Positions 17,331-26,016 of a DNA stretch of 60,422 nucleotides are shown piece after piece. The translations under genes were made by a program, and so were the position numbers. Below the pieces are notes generated by a model. It did not search any database, was not told where the DNA came from, and worked only from the letters and a program-made list of their open reading frames with translations. Source of the DNA: Chromatiales bacterium (GTDB taxonomy: Bacteria > Pseudomonadota > Gammaproteobacteria > Steroidobacterales > GCA-2729495); contig PBYE01000052.1 of NCBI GenBank assembly GCA_002729495.1, forward strand, positions 1-60,422, read 5' to 3'. Within the stretch, counting starts at the first letter, position 1, and each line of letters starts with the position of its first letter.

Positions 17331-17882
17331 ATGGAAGTGATACTGCTCGAAAAGGTGGAAAACCTGGGCAATATCGGCGATCAGGTTCGCGTGAAGTCCG
17401 GCTACGGCCGCAATTTTTTATTGCCGCAGGGCAAGGCAACGCTTGCTACACCTGAAAATGTAGCTATTTTCGAAGCACGGCGCGCCGAACTGGAAGCCAA
17501 AGAGGCCGAGGAAATGGTGACGGCCCAGGCGCGTGCCGACAAACTCGAGAACATGGAACTGTCCATCACGGCGAAAGTTGGCGTGGAAGGCAAGTTGTTC
17601 GGCTCGCTTGGAACCATTGATATTGCTGAAGCCTGCAACGCGGCGGGGGTTGAAATTCAGCGCAGTGAAGTCCGGTTGCCCGATGGCCCGCTTAAGTCGG
17701 TTGGACAGCACGAGGTTGAGATCCACCTGCAGACGGGGCTGAATGTCACCATAAAGGTTAATGTTGTCGGTGACGATGCGGATGCCGAGCTGATCCAGGA
17801 ACTGGTTAGCGACGAGCAGGAAGAACAGGCGGACGAAGGGGCTGACGAAGCCCCAGGCGAGCCGCCGAAAGAAGATGAATAA
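17331..17882 (+). CDS. rplI: 50S ribosomal protein L9 with acidic C-terminal extension
   Basis: The L9 N-terminal domain is plain: [36 protein letters not shown] connecting helix follows ([20 protein letters not shown]) and then the C-terminal domain ([26 protein letters not shown]). L9 is normally about 150 residues; this one has 183 because of an acidic tail ([19 protein letters not shown]). The start at 17331 has AGGAGAACAGGA upstream; an earlier in-frame ATG at 17292 would add a non-homologous basic leader. The end overlaps an alternative dnaB start. The acidic tail parallels that of S6 in the same operon. Confidence 0.95.
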   Translation: MEVILLEKVENLGNIGDQVRVKSGYGRNFLLPQGKATLATPENVAIFEARRAELEAKEAEEMVTAQARADKLENMELSITAKVGVEGKLFGSLGTIDIAEACNAAGVEIQRSEVRLPDGPLKSVGQHEVEIHLQTGLNVTIKVNVVGDDADAELIQELVSDEQEEQADEGADEAPGEPPKEDE

Positions 17883-17892
17883 GGATATATCC

Positions 17893-19299
17893 ATGGTGCA
17901 ACCGGTCAGGCATTCGGATCACGGCATGTCTTTGACCGAACAGGTCAACACACCACCTGCTTCGGTCGAAGCCGAGCAGGCCCTGCTGGGTGGCCTGATG
18001 CTCGACAATCAATCCTGGGATAAAATCGACGGCCGCGTTTCCGATGGCGATTTTTATCGCTCCGATCACCGGCTGATTTTTCTTGCAATCAAGAAGCTGG
18101 TCGAACGCAACAGTCCGCGTGATGCAGTTACCTTGTCGGAGTTTCTCGAAGGCCGCAATGAATTGGCTGACGCCGGTGGCCTTGGTTATCTTGGTGCACT
18201 CGTCAAGGACACGCCCAGCGCTGCAAACATTGCCGCTTACGCCGATATCGTTCGCGAGCGAGCGCTGCTGCGCGATTTAATCGAGGCGGGCAATGATATT
18301 GTCGCCAGTGCGTTCCGGCCCGAAGGACGCCCCGCCAGGGAAGTTGTGGACGAAGCCGAGCGCCGGGTATTCGAAATTGCCGAGAAGGGCACCCGGGGTA
18401 AGCAGGACTTCAAGTTGCTGCAAGAGTTCTGCAAGGATCTCGTTGCTGAGCTGGATCGCCGCCATAGTGAAGGTAAGGAAATTACCGGGCTTTCAACCGG
18501 TTACAAACGCTTTGATGAGATAACCCAGGGCTTGCAGAAGGGCGACCTGGTAATTCTCGCCGGCCGTCCATCAATGGGTAAAACCACGCTTGCGTTGAAT
18601 ATCGCAGAGTTCGCTGCCTTTAATCCCACCGAACCCATTCCCGTTGCTGTTTTCAGCATGGAGATGGGCGCGGAACAGCTGGCGCTAAGGTTTGTATCCT
18701 CGCTGGGCCAGGTCAGCCAGGGGCATTTGCGCAATGGCCGTTTTAACGACAGTGACTGGCCGAAAATAACCAGCGCACTACAGCAGATGTCGGAGGCACC
18801 TTTATATATAGACGATACACCGGCGCTTACACCCGGTGATGTGCGTGCCCGTGCGCGACGTTTGAAGCGACAACACGGCATCGGTCTCATTGTTATAGAT
18901 TATCTGCAGTTGATGAATTCGGGCGGCAAGCAGGAGAACAGGGCAACGGAGATTTCCGAGATATCCCGAAATCTGAAGGCGCTCGCCCGCGAACTGGAGT
19001 TGCCTGTGATCGTGTTGTCACAGCTAAATCGAAGTGTCGAGCAACGTCCGGACAAGCGCCCCGTCATGTCGGATTTGCGCGAGTCAGGTGCAATTGAACA
19101 GGACGCCGATCTCATCGCCTTCATATACAGGGACGAGGTCTACCATGACGATTCACCTAAAAAAGGGCGGGCCGATATCATCGTAGCCAAACACCGTAAC
19201 GGCGAAATCGGCGATTTCTCCCTGACCTTCCGTGGGCGGTTTTCACGTTTTGAAAACTACGTGCCCGAATTTGAGCTGCCCCCCGAAGGAGGGTTTTAG
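17893..19299 (+). CDS. dnaB: Replicative DNA helicase DnaB
   Basis: A hexameric 5'-3' helicase that unwinds DNA ahead of the replication fork. The N-terminal domain (SVEAEQALLGGLMLDNQSWD) is joined by a linker to the RecA-like domain with Walker A GRPSMGKTTLALN (near residue 227), FSMEMGAEQLALR, Walker B IGLIVIDYLQLM, LSQLNRSVEQRPDKRPVMSD and DADLIAFIYRDE. ATG 17893 is preferred because AAGGA lies seven bases upstream; ATG 17875, overlapping rplI by eight bases, would add six residues. No intein is present. It overlaps alr by a single base. Confidence 0.96.
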   Translation: MVQPVRHSDHGMSLTEQVNTPPASVEAEQALLGGLMLDNQSWDKIDGRVSDGDFYRSDHRLIFLAIKKLVERNSPRDAVTLSEFLEGRNELADAGGLGYLGALVKDTPSAANIAAYADIVRERALLRDLIEAGNDIVASAFRPEGRPAREVVDEAERRVFEIAEKGTRGKQDFKLLQEFCKDLVAELDRRHSEGKEITGLSTGYKRFDEITQGLQKGDLVILAGRPSMGKTTLALNIAEFAAFNPTEPIPVAVFSMEMGAEQLALRFVSSLGQVSQGHLRNGRFNDSDWPKITSALQQMSEAPLYIDDTPALTPGDVRARARRLKRQHGIGLIVIDYLQLMNSGGKQENRATEISEISRNLKALARELELPVIVLSQLNRSVEQRPDKRPVMSDLRESGAIEQDADLIAFIYRDEVYHDDSPKKGRADIIVAKHRNGEIGDFSLTFRGRFSRFENYVPEFELPPEGGF

Positions 19300-20450
19300 T
19301 GACCGAAACGGCGGTCGCGATCATCAGGCCACAGGCTTTAGCGAATAACCTGCGGCGAATCCGTAGTGCTACTGCCGGTTGCAGGATCATGGCCGTAATT
19401 AAGGCAAACGCCTATGGCCACGGGCTGGAGCGGATCGCCCGGCTGCTTGACGATGTGGATGCGCTTGCCGTTGCCGGGGTGTGCGAAGGCATTCGCTTGC
19501 GTGACGCCGGGATCAGGCAGCGCATTGTTGTGCTGGAAGGGTGCAGCGAAGCGGATGAGTTAAATGCCGCCATCGCACATCAGCTTGAGATCGTGGTCCA
19601 TGATCAATCGCACTTTGAGCTCCTGGATGGGGCCATTGAGCAGGAGATGCTTGATGTCTGGATAAAGATCGATACGGGCATGGGGCGTCTGGGCTTCGAT
19701 CCGGCCGATTTGTCCGATGTACGCAAGCGTATCGAAGGTATCTCGTGCGTACGGCCCATTCCCCGCGTGATGACCCATCTTGCTTCGGCTGATGATCCGG
19801 ACAATCCGTTGACGCTTGAACAGGTGCGCCGATTCGGCGACGCCATCGGGCATTTTACCGGTGACGTTAGTATTGCAAATTCTGCGGGTGCGTTGCTGTG
19901 GCCCCAGACGCTGGAGCCTTCATTGTCACTGGATTACAAGGGTGAAAACTGGGTGCGGCCCGGGCTAGCCTTATTTGGCGCGTCACCGGTAACAGGCAAG
20001 AGCGCCCGCGAGATGGGACTTGAGCCCGTCATGAGTTTTGAGTCACGGTTGATTGCAGTAAAAACGATAAAGCGTGGCACCGGGGTCGGATACGGAAGCG
20101 CATGGCGAGCCCGGCGTGACACGGTTGTCGGGGTTGCAGCGGTCGGTTACGGGGATGGTTATCCGCGGCACCTGCAATCCGGTACCCCGGTGATGGTTAA
20201 CGATCGCAGGGCCGCACTGATCGGGCGCGTGTCAATGGACCTTATAAATATAGACCTGACCGATGTCCCCGTTGCCGCGGTGGGGGACCGGGTCGTTTTG
20301 TGGGGCGGCCATTTGCCGATCGAGGAAATTGCAGCACGAGCCGGCACAATTCCTTACGAACTCATGTGTCGCCTGAGCCAGCGTGTCGGGTATCGCTTCG
20401 AGGCCGTTGATTCGGCCGGCCCTGAAGAACAATCGCTGGGTGTCAGTTAG
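19299..20450 (+). CDS. alr: Alanine racemase
   Basis: A PLP-dependent enzyme converting L-alanine to D-alanine for peptidoglycan. The PLP lysine is in AVIKANAYGHG (K35) and the catalytic tyrosine in GVGYGSAWRA (near residue 266). Other signatures are IKIDTGMGRLGF, NSAGALLW, RPGLALFGASP, AVGYGDGYPR and GRVSMDLINIDLTD. At 383 residues it is slightly longer than usual because of a short C-terminal tail. GTG is the start, sharing one base with the dnaB stop, so the two are translationally linked. Its 3' end overlaps the convergent FHA gene by eight bases. Confidence 0.96.
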   Translation: MTETAVAIIRPQALANNLRRIRSATAGCRIMAVIKANAYGHGLERIARLLDDVDALAVAGVCEGIRLRDAGIRQRIVVLEGCSEADELNAAIAHQLEIVVHDQSHFELLDGAIEQEMLDVWIKIDTGMGRLGFDPADLSDVRKRIEGISCVRPIPRVMTHLASADDPDNPLTLEQVRRFGDAIGHFTGDVSIANSAGALLWPQTLEPSLSLDYKGENWVRPGLALFGASPVTGKSAREMGLEPVMSFESRLIAVKTIKRGTGVGYGSAWRARRDTVVGVAAVGYGDGYPRHLQSGTPVMVNDRRAALIGRVSMDLINIDLTDVPVAAVGDRVVLWGGHLPIEEIAARAGTIPYELMCRLSQRVGYRFEAVDSAGPEEQSLGVS

Positions 20451-21210
20451 CGAAGAAACCCATCTTGATGCCGATCAGTTCGATGACATCGTTATCGCTG
20501 AGCTTCTCAGCCTGATCGCCCAGTCCGGTACCATTGACCTTGGGTGGATCGCCGTTCTTTTTATTTTCGACCAGAACGATGTAATAGCCTTCACTGCGCT
20601 TGGTGATGGCGATGATCTGTACCCCGGGACTACCCAGTGTGGTCAGCGCCTTATTGAGTTCGACCTCGCGCCCCGCAAATTTGCCGTTAAGTACCTGTAC
20701 CTTGGCATTTTGCAGTTGCCGGTAACCTACCTGGCTCCCTCCATCTGACGGAGCACGGCTGATAACCGAGGGTGCCTGGGTTGTCTCGCCCGTGCTGACT
20801 GCAGCGCCCGAAGAAGCACTTGCCGCAGAAGCAGATTCCATTGCAGTCTGCTGCATAGCTTCCTGCGAGCTGTCTATGATCATCGTGCGGGCAAACTCGT
20901 CATCCTGCTCTTCTTCCTCGGCGACAGTTTCGACAAAACGAAGCTGGTGATGGCCGACGGTGACAACGTCGCCATGCTGAAGGGCATGCTTCTTGATCAG
21001 CTTGCCATTTACATAGGTTCCATTGGTGCTGCTTAAATCCTCAAGGAATGAATCATTGAGGATATTGATGATCAGCGAGTGGTGACCACTAACCGCAGGG
21101 TTATCTATACGCACATCGTTATCAGGCAAGCGCCCGATCGTGTAGCGTTCCTTGGTCATATTGAATTCAGCCAGAACCTGACCCCCAAGGCTTAGTATCA
21201 ATCGTGCCAT
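20443..21210 (-). CDS. Double FHA-domain protein
   Basis: A 255-residue phosphothreonine-binding adaptor. The N-terminal FHA domain (about 20-95) has the canonical residues: YTIGRLPDNDVRI, AVSGHHSLI and STNGTYVNGK. After an acidic and Ala/Ser/Thr-rich linker (about 97-160), a second, more divergent FHA-like domain follows (GREVELNKALTTLGSPGVQ, NGDPPKVNGTGLGDQ, LSDNDVIELIGIKMGFF). It is the last gene of a kinase-phosphatase-FHA set, seven bases after the phosphatase gene, and so probably reads phosphorylation set by those enzymes. The threonine-containing linker (ARTMIIDSSQEAMQQT) could be a kinase target. Confidence 0.88.
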   Translation of the reverse strand: MARLILSLGGQVLAEFNMTKERYTIGRLPDNDVRIDNPAVSGHHSLIINILNDSFLEDLSSTNGTYVNGKLIKKHALQHGDVVTVGHHQLRFVETVAEEEEQDDEFARTMIIDSSQEAMQQTAMESASAASASSGAAVSTGETTQAPSVISRAPSDGGSQVGYRQLQNAKVQVLNGKFAGREVELNKALTTLGSPGVQIIAITKRSEGYYIVLVENKKNGDPPKVNGTGLGDQAEKLSDNDVIELIGIKMGFFAN

Positions 21211-21217
21211 GCGCGAC

Positions 21218-22054
21218 CTACCTCATACTAAAAAGCTTCTTGAGTTTGCCCAGCAGGCTGACCTTGGCCGGAAAGGCTTCCAGCGCCCGCGCGAGTATTA
21301 CCGACACGTTATCCTTTCCACCATGGTCATTGCTGAGCTGAATGAGTTGCTGACCTACCGTTTCAAGGTTAGCACTAAAAGTGCTGATAGTTAAGTGAAT
21401 ATCCTCGTCATCGACCATGTCCGGCAAACCGTCGGAACACAGGAGGAACACGTCTTCTGGTTCAACCGGGACTTCGTTGAGTTCCACCTGTACCGTAGAT
21501 TCCACACCCAGCGCTCGGGTCACATAGTTGCGGTTGGTGGAGCGTTCGGCCTCCTCGCGGGAGTAAAAGCCCCGGTCTACCAACTCCTGAAGCAGCGAAT
21601 GATCCATCGTGATTTGCTCCAGGCGGTTCTTACGCATCCGGTACAGGCGTGAATCCCCGACGTGCGCAATTGACATGCGATCGTCATAGAACAGGCACGC
21701 CACAATAGTGGTGCCCATGCCTTCGCAGCTTGCCTGGCTTTGTGCCGTCTGATGAATAATCTTGTTGGCGCGGGCAATAGCGTCCCGGAGAACTATCGTC
21801 TGGCGCATCATGCCCGTGTCGACCTCAAGTGCCGACCGGTCTTCCCGCAGGCAGGCTTCAGTTGCCAGCCCGATGACCGTTTTTACTGCGATGCTGCTCG
21901 CAACTTCGCCTGCATTATAGCCGCCCATGCCGTCGGCGAGTACGTACAGGCCTGCGTCGAGGTTGCTCCCGATCGCATCTTCATTGTGGTCACGCACTTT
22001 TCCGACGTCGGAAAGCTCCACAGAATTAAATTTTGTTTTCAGGCTTATCGGCAT
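21218..22054 (-). CDS. PP2C-family Ser/Thr protein phosphatase
   Basis: A 278-residue metal-dependent phosphatase of the PP2C/PstP type. The metal-binding motifs are present in order: DVGKVRDHNEDAIG, VLADGMGGYNAGEVAS, IAHVGDSRLYRMR, LCSDGLPDMVDDEDI and GGKDNVSVILAR. No membrane segment is seen, so it is cytoplasmic. It starts five bases after the kinase stop and ends seven bases before the FHA gene. Its expected job is to remove phosphates from kinase targets and from the kinase activation loop. Confidence 0.93.
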   Translation of the reverse strand: MPISLKTKFNSVELSDVGKVRDHNEDAIGSNLDAGLYVLADGMGGYNAGEVASSIAVKTVIGLATEACLREDRSALEVDTGMMRQTIVLRDAIARANKIIHQTAQSQASCEGMGTTIVACLFYDDRMSIAHVGDSRLYRMRKNRLEQITMDHSLLQELVDRGFYSREEAERSTNRNYVTRALGVESTVQVELNEVPVEPEDVFLLCSDGLPDMVDDEDIHLTISTFSANLETVGQQLIQLSNDHGGKDNVSVILARALEAFPAKVSLLGKLKKLFSMR

Positions 22055-22059
22055 AACTA

Positions 22060-24540
22060 TTATGAAAAGTTTTTGGCACAGTCACGCAAAGCAACCGCCA
22101 TTTCATGGCCTGTCGTAAAACGATCTCCCGGGTCTTTAGCCAGAGCCTTGTTAATAATTTCATCCATACATTCCGGCACATCCTTGCGTAGCTGGCATAC
22201 CGGTATGGGGTCTTCGTTTATGATCTTGTCCATCAGTTCCGGGATGGAGTCTGCTCTGAACGGCACGCTGCCGGTTAATAGCTGGTAGAGGGTTACTCCC
22301 AGCGAGTAGAGGTCTGACTGGCCGGTCACGCCATCGCCTGACAATTGCTCGGGGGGCATGTACGAAGGCGTTCCCAGGATTATGCCCGTTTTGGTCCAGC
22401 TGCTGTCTGTTAACCTTGCGATGCCGAAATCAGTAAGTTTAAGGGTGTCTGTCGCCGCATGATAAAGCACATTTGCGGGTTTGATATCGCGGTGCACGAC
22501 CTTTTGCTTATGGGCGTAGTACAGGGCTTCAGCAGCGCGTGCACCCAGTTCAAGTACCCGTTTTGCAGGTAGGAGGTCGTCGGGCTGAGAGTGTTCCAAA
22601 AGCGACATACCTTCGAAGAACTCCATCGCAAGGTATGACACGTCATCGTCTTCCCCTGTATCGTAAATCGTAATGATATTGGGATGATTCAGACGACCGG
22701 CGGACTCGGCTTCGCGCTGAAATTGCAGGCGGGCATCCCTTAGCGCGCCTTCATCAAACTCTCTTGCCAATGCCACGGTCTTAATGGCCACCTTGCGATT
22801 GATCGCAGGATCGCGGCCAAGATAAACGGTTGCCATTGCACCGCGTCCGACTACCCGGTCAATTTCGTAACGGCCCAGCTTACGGCGGTTAAGACTGCCG
22901 GATGTCGCTGACGTTTTGCGGCGGGCCGGGGCCTTTTTCTTGCGCGCGCCCGACAGCTTCTCCAGCAGTTGTGCAACATCACGGTAATTTGGGTCCAGTT
23001 TGGCAATATGCTTCAGAACCTGTTCGGCGCGGGCAAATTTCCTGGCCTGACCGTGCATCTGTGCGATCTCGTAAAGCTGTTCCTTGGTGTCATCCGTTGG
23101 CGCCTGCTGGCGAAGTACGGAAAACTCCAGGTCAAGCTGGCCCTGTTTATCCGTAGTGATAGTACTGATCGGACGCACAGGTCGTTGTATCGTCCGCGCT
23201 TGGTGGATTGTTGCCATGTTCCAGACATGCATGGTCCAGACCGCGATTGCTGCAAAGACACCGGCGGAAGCAAATTGCACCCAGATACCCTCGGATATCA
23301 GGAACCATGCTTCGATCATGAGCAGCAGCGTTGCAAGTACCAGGCCGGTTAATGCTGCGCCGATGGTCGGCATATTGGGCATCCATAACAGGATCAGGAA
23401 CCAGATAGCCAGCAAGGTACCGATTTCGAGATTGGACAGCCATTCAGGCCGAAGCAGGAAGTCGGACTCGATCAGGTTCGACAGGGTGCTTGCCGTGACC
23501 TCGAGCGGGGACATATTTGCATTGACAGGTGTTGCCAGCCCGGGCATCGACGCCAGGTCCGATTCGCCGATAAGCACGATACGGTCGCGAAAAATTGCTT
23601 GGTCGACCTGACCTGAACGAACCGAGCTAAGCGTTACTTTCTGAAACGCAGGATTTTCCAGAGTGCCATTGTAGTAACGGTTCAGCAGCCGAAATCCGTT
23701 ATCAGTGTAAGTAATTTTGTCTTGAAGATAGACAGCGTTGGGAGCTGCAATAACGATGCCATCGTTATTACCTTGCATAGCTGATTTTGTGGCGAGGGCG
23801 AGTGACGGCAAATAAATGCCATCCGCATTAACGACCAGTTCCGCCCATCTCGTTATTCCGTCCGGATCGGGCCAGTAGTTGGTAAATCCTATTGCTCGAA
23901 CTGCTTTACAGACATCCTCAGGGGGCACAGAAATGTGGCGTATACGACGACTGTTGCGCATCGATTCTGGTTCGGTCCCCTTGAGGTTTACAGCGTGGTT
24001 TGCGCAGTTTGCCGAGGAACTACCTTCGATGTTGATATTGGTAAAATACCCGGATAGCAGAATATTGCCCGACTTCGCCATTTGTCCTATAAAATCGTTG
24101 CGCGCGTCGTAGTTACGCTGTAACTCTTCAATTTGCCCGACGAGTGGCACGAACTCCCCGGACACCGATTCAACGCTATCGGCTAGTTTCTGCAGTTTCG
24201 CTAGCGCAAGAATCTGGCTTTCGGCTTTAGCGTCCATTATGGTCAAAGGCTGCGTGGCAACTACGAGCTTTGCGCCATAGTCGTTAAACAGTGATGCGAG
24301 TTGACTGAAGCGGGATCCGCTCCAGACGTCTTTGTATTGTTCCGCGCGGGAATCGACGGTAACAAGCACGATTTTATCGCTGGCCGCTTTATACTGGTAG
24401 CGCTGGAAAAAGTCGTAAACCCAGGTTTCAAGGCCGTTAATTTGGCTGATTGTGCCGACCAATAATGCGATTAATATAAGGGCAGCAGCAGGCCACAGGC
24501 TGCTGGGCCTGGAATACAAATTGGATGCCCGGGCATTCAT
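22060..24540 (-). CDS. CHASE2-domain transmembrane Ser/Thr protein kinase
   Basis: An 826-residue sensor kinase. A membrane anchor (about 16-33) leads into a periplasmic CHASE2 domain (to about 345; IVLVTVDSRAEQYKDVW, RDRIVLIGESDLASMPGLAT), followed by two or three membrane helices (about 370-450), a linker with a TPR-like stretch and a basic RKKKAPARRKTS segment, and then the kinase domain at the C-terminus (about 548-815). Kinase motifs are complete: GRGAMATVYLG, VAIKTV, HRDIKPANVLY, LTDFGIARL, GTPSYMPPEQLSG and SDLYSLGVTLYQLLTG. It heads the kinase-phosphatase-FHA operon and is divergent from radA. The input signal is unknown. Confidence 0.93.
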   Translation of the reverse strand: MNARASNLYSRPSSLWPAAALILIALLVGTISQINGLETWVYDFFQRYQYKAASDKIVLVTVDSRAEQYKDVWSGSRFSQLASLFNDYGAKLVVATQPLTIMDAKAESQILALAKLQKLADSVESVSGEFVPLVGQIEELQRNYDARNDFIGQMAKSGNILLSGYFTNINIEGSSSANCANHAVNLKGTEPESMRNSRRIRHISVPPEDVCKAVRAIGFTNYWPDPDGITRWAELVVNADGIYLPSLALATKSAMQGNNDGIVIAAPNAVYLQDKITYTDNGFRLLNRYYNGTLENPAFQKVTLSSVRSGQVDQAIFRDRIVLIGESDLASMPGLATPVNANMSPLEVTASTLSNLIESDFLLRPEWLSNLEIGTLLAIWFLILLWMPNMPTIGAALTGLVLATLLLMIEAWFLISEGIWVQFASAGVFAAIAVWTMHVWNMATIHQARTIQRPVRPISTITTDKQGQLDLEFSVLRQQAPTDDTKEQLYEIAQMHGQARKFARAEQVLKHIAKLDPNYRDVAQLLEKLSGARKKKAPARRKTSATSGSLNRRKLGRYEIDRVVGRGAMATVYLGRDPAINRKVAIKTVALAREFDEGALRDARLQFQREAESAGRLNHPNIITIYDTGEDDDVSYLAMEFFEGMSLLEHSQPDDLLPAKRVLELGARAAEALYYAHKQKVVHRDIKPANVLYHAATDTLKLTDFGIARLTDSSWTKTGIILGTPSYMPPEQLSGDGVTGQSDLYSLGVTLYQLLTGSVPFRADSIPELMDKIINEDPIPVCQLRKDVPECMDEIINKALAKDPGDRFTTGHEMAVALRDCAKNFS

Positions 24541-24664
24541 TTCGACATATTATCGGGATTGGCTGACATCTTGATGAGAACCAGGTGGCATTTTTCCAGT
24601 GCCCATGCGGGGTACAGCGTTTTTTTGACCGCCGGGATGAGACCGTGATCACACTTTTTAATCC

Positions 24665-26011
24665 ATGAGTAAAGCGACCGTTTCCTATGTCTGTAACGAG
24701 TGTGGAGGGCACACACTGAAGTGGCAGGGCCAGTGCCCTGCCTGTGGGGCCTGGAATACGCTCGAAACAGCTGCACCGAGAGCGGCAAAACGTTCCGGCT
24801 ATGCAGGCGAAATAAAGGGCCTGAAGCTTGCCGAACTAAGACAATCGGAAGAGGAACGCATACCGACCGGGATTGCGGAACTGGATCGTGTCCTGGGCGG
24901 TGGCCTCGTTAGCGGGTCGGTCGTGCTTATCGGCGGAGACCCCGGCATTGGCAAATCGACTCTGTTGCTTCAGGCTGCCGGCGGACAACCGGCTGACCGG
25001 CCGGTCCTCTACGTCACCGGTGAAGAATCCCTGCAACAAATCGCAATGCGTGCACGCCGGCTGGAAGTGGATACCGTAAATTTGTCAGTACTCGCTGAAA
25101 CATGCGTGGAACATGTTGTACAGGCCGTCAGCGAAACGCCAGTGGCGTGCCTGGTTATCGATTCCATTCAAACTATGTACAGCGAAGATGTGGCGTCTGC
25201 ACCCGGCTCGGTAACCCAGCTGCGGGAATCTGCCGCGCAACTCGTGCGACTGGCGAAAAGCACGGGGACGACAGTTTTGCTCGTAGGACATGTAACCAAG
25301 GAAGGCGTCATAGCCGGCCCCAGGGTTCTTGAGCACATGGTTGATGCTGTGCTGTACTTCGAAAGTGAATCAGACAGCCGCTTCAGAATTTTGCGGGCGG
25401 TTAAAAACAGGTTCGGTGCGGCCAACGAGCTGGGCATTTTCGCAATGACCGAAACGGGTATGCGGGAAGTTCGTAATCCGTCAGCCATTTTTCTTTCGCA
25501 GCATCCCGATCCGGTGGCCGGTAGCGTGGTGACGGTCTCGCGCGAGGGCAGTCGGCCATTGTTGATCGAAGTGCAGGCGCTGGCCGATCAGTCGGGCGGC
25601 AGCCTGCCGCGCAGGCTGGCGCTGGGTATGGACCCGAACCGGCTTTCCATGTTGCTCGCCACGCTGAACCGGCATGCAAATGTATCGGCCTATGACCACG
25701 ATATTTTTATCAACGTGGTAGGGGGCGTGCGCATATCGGAAACGTCTGCGGATCTGGCAGCCCTCGTTGCGATCGTATCCAGTCTCCGGGATCGGCCTGT
25801 TCAGGACGGGACGGTTGTGTTCGGCGAAGTTGGCCTCGCGGGTGAAATCAGGCCGGTTGCATTTGGCGAGGAACGCCTTCGGGAGGCGGTTAAACGCGGC
25901 TTTAAACATGCGATCGTACCGCGTGCAAATCTGCCTAAAAAAGCCTTTAAAAGCATACAGTTGACAGGTGTAGATTATTTGCGTGGTGCGCTGGAAGCGC
26001 TCGGCCTCTGA
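24665..26011 (+). CDS. radA: DNA repair/recombination protein RadA
   Basis: A RecA-like branch-migration helicase. It has an N-terminal C4 zinc finger (cysteines 10, 13, 24, 27; CNECGGHTLKWQGQCPACG), Walker A GGDPGIGKSTLLLQ (near residue 95), Walker B CLVIDSIQTM, the RadA-specific VKNRFGAANELGIFAM (KNRFG motif), and a C-terminal Lon-protease-like domain (YDHDIFINVVGGVRISETSADL, VVFGEVGLAGEIRPV) used for hexamer assembly. At 448 residues it is full length. It is divergent from the kinase gene (124-base gap) and convergent with the CorC-like gene five bases away, with no terminator between. Confidence 0.96.
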   Translation: MSKATVSYVCNECGGHTLKWQGQCPACGAWNTLETAAPRAAKRSGYAGEIKGLKLAELRQSEEERIPTGIAELDRVLGGGLVSGSVVLIGGDPGIGKSTLLLQAAGGQPADRPVLYVTGEESLQQIAMRARRLEVDTVNLSVLAETCVEHVVQAVSETPVACLVIDSIQTMYSEDVASAPGSVTQLRESAAQLVRLAKSTGTTVLLVGHVTKEGVIAGPRVLEHMVDAVLYFESESDSRFRILRAVKNRFGAANELGIFAMTETGMREVRNPSAIFLSQHPDPVAGSVVTVSREGSRPLLIEVQALADQSGGSLPRRLALGMDPNRLSMLLATLNRHANVSAYDHDIFINVVGGVRISETSADLAALVAIVSSLRDRPVQDGTVVFGEVGLAGEIRPVAFGEERLREAVKRGFKHAIVPRANLPKKAFKSIQLTGVDYLRGALEALGL

Positions 26012-26016
26012 TTCAG

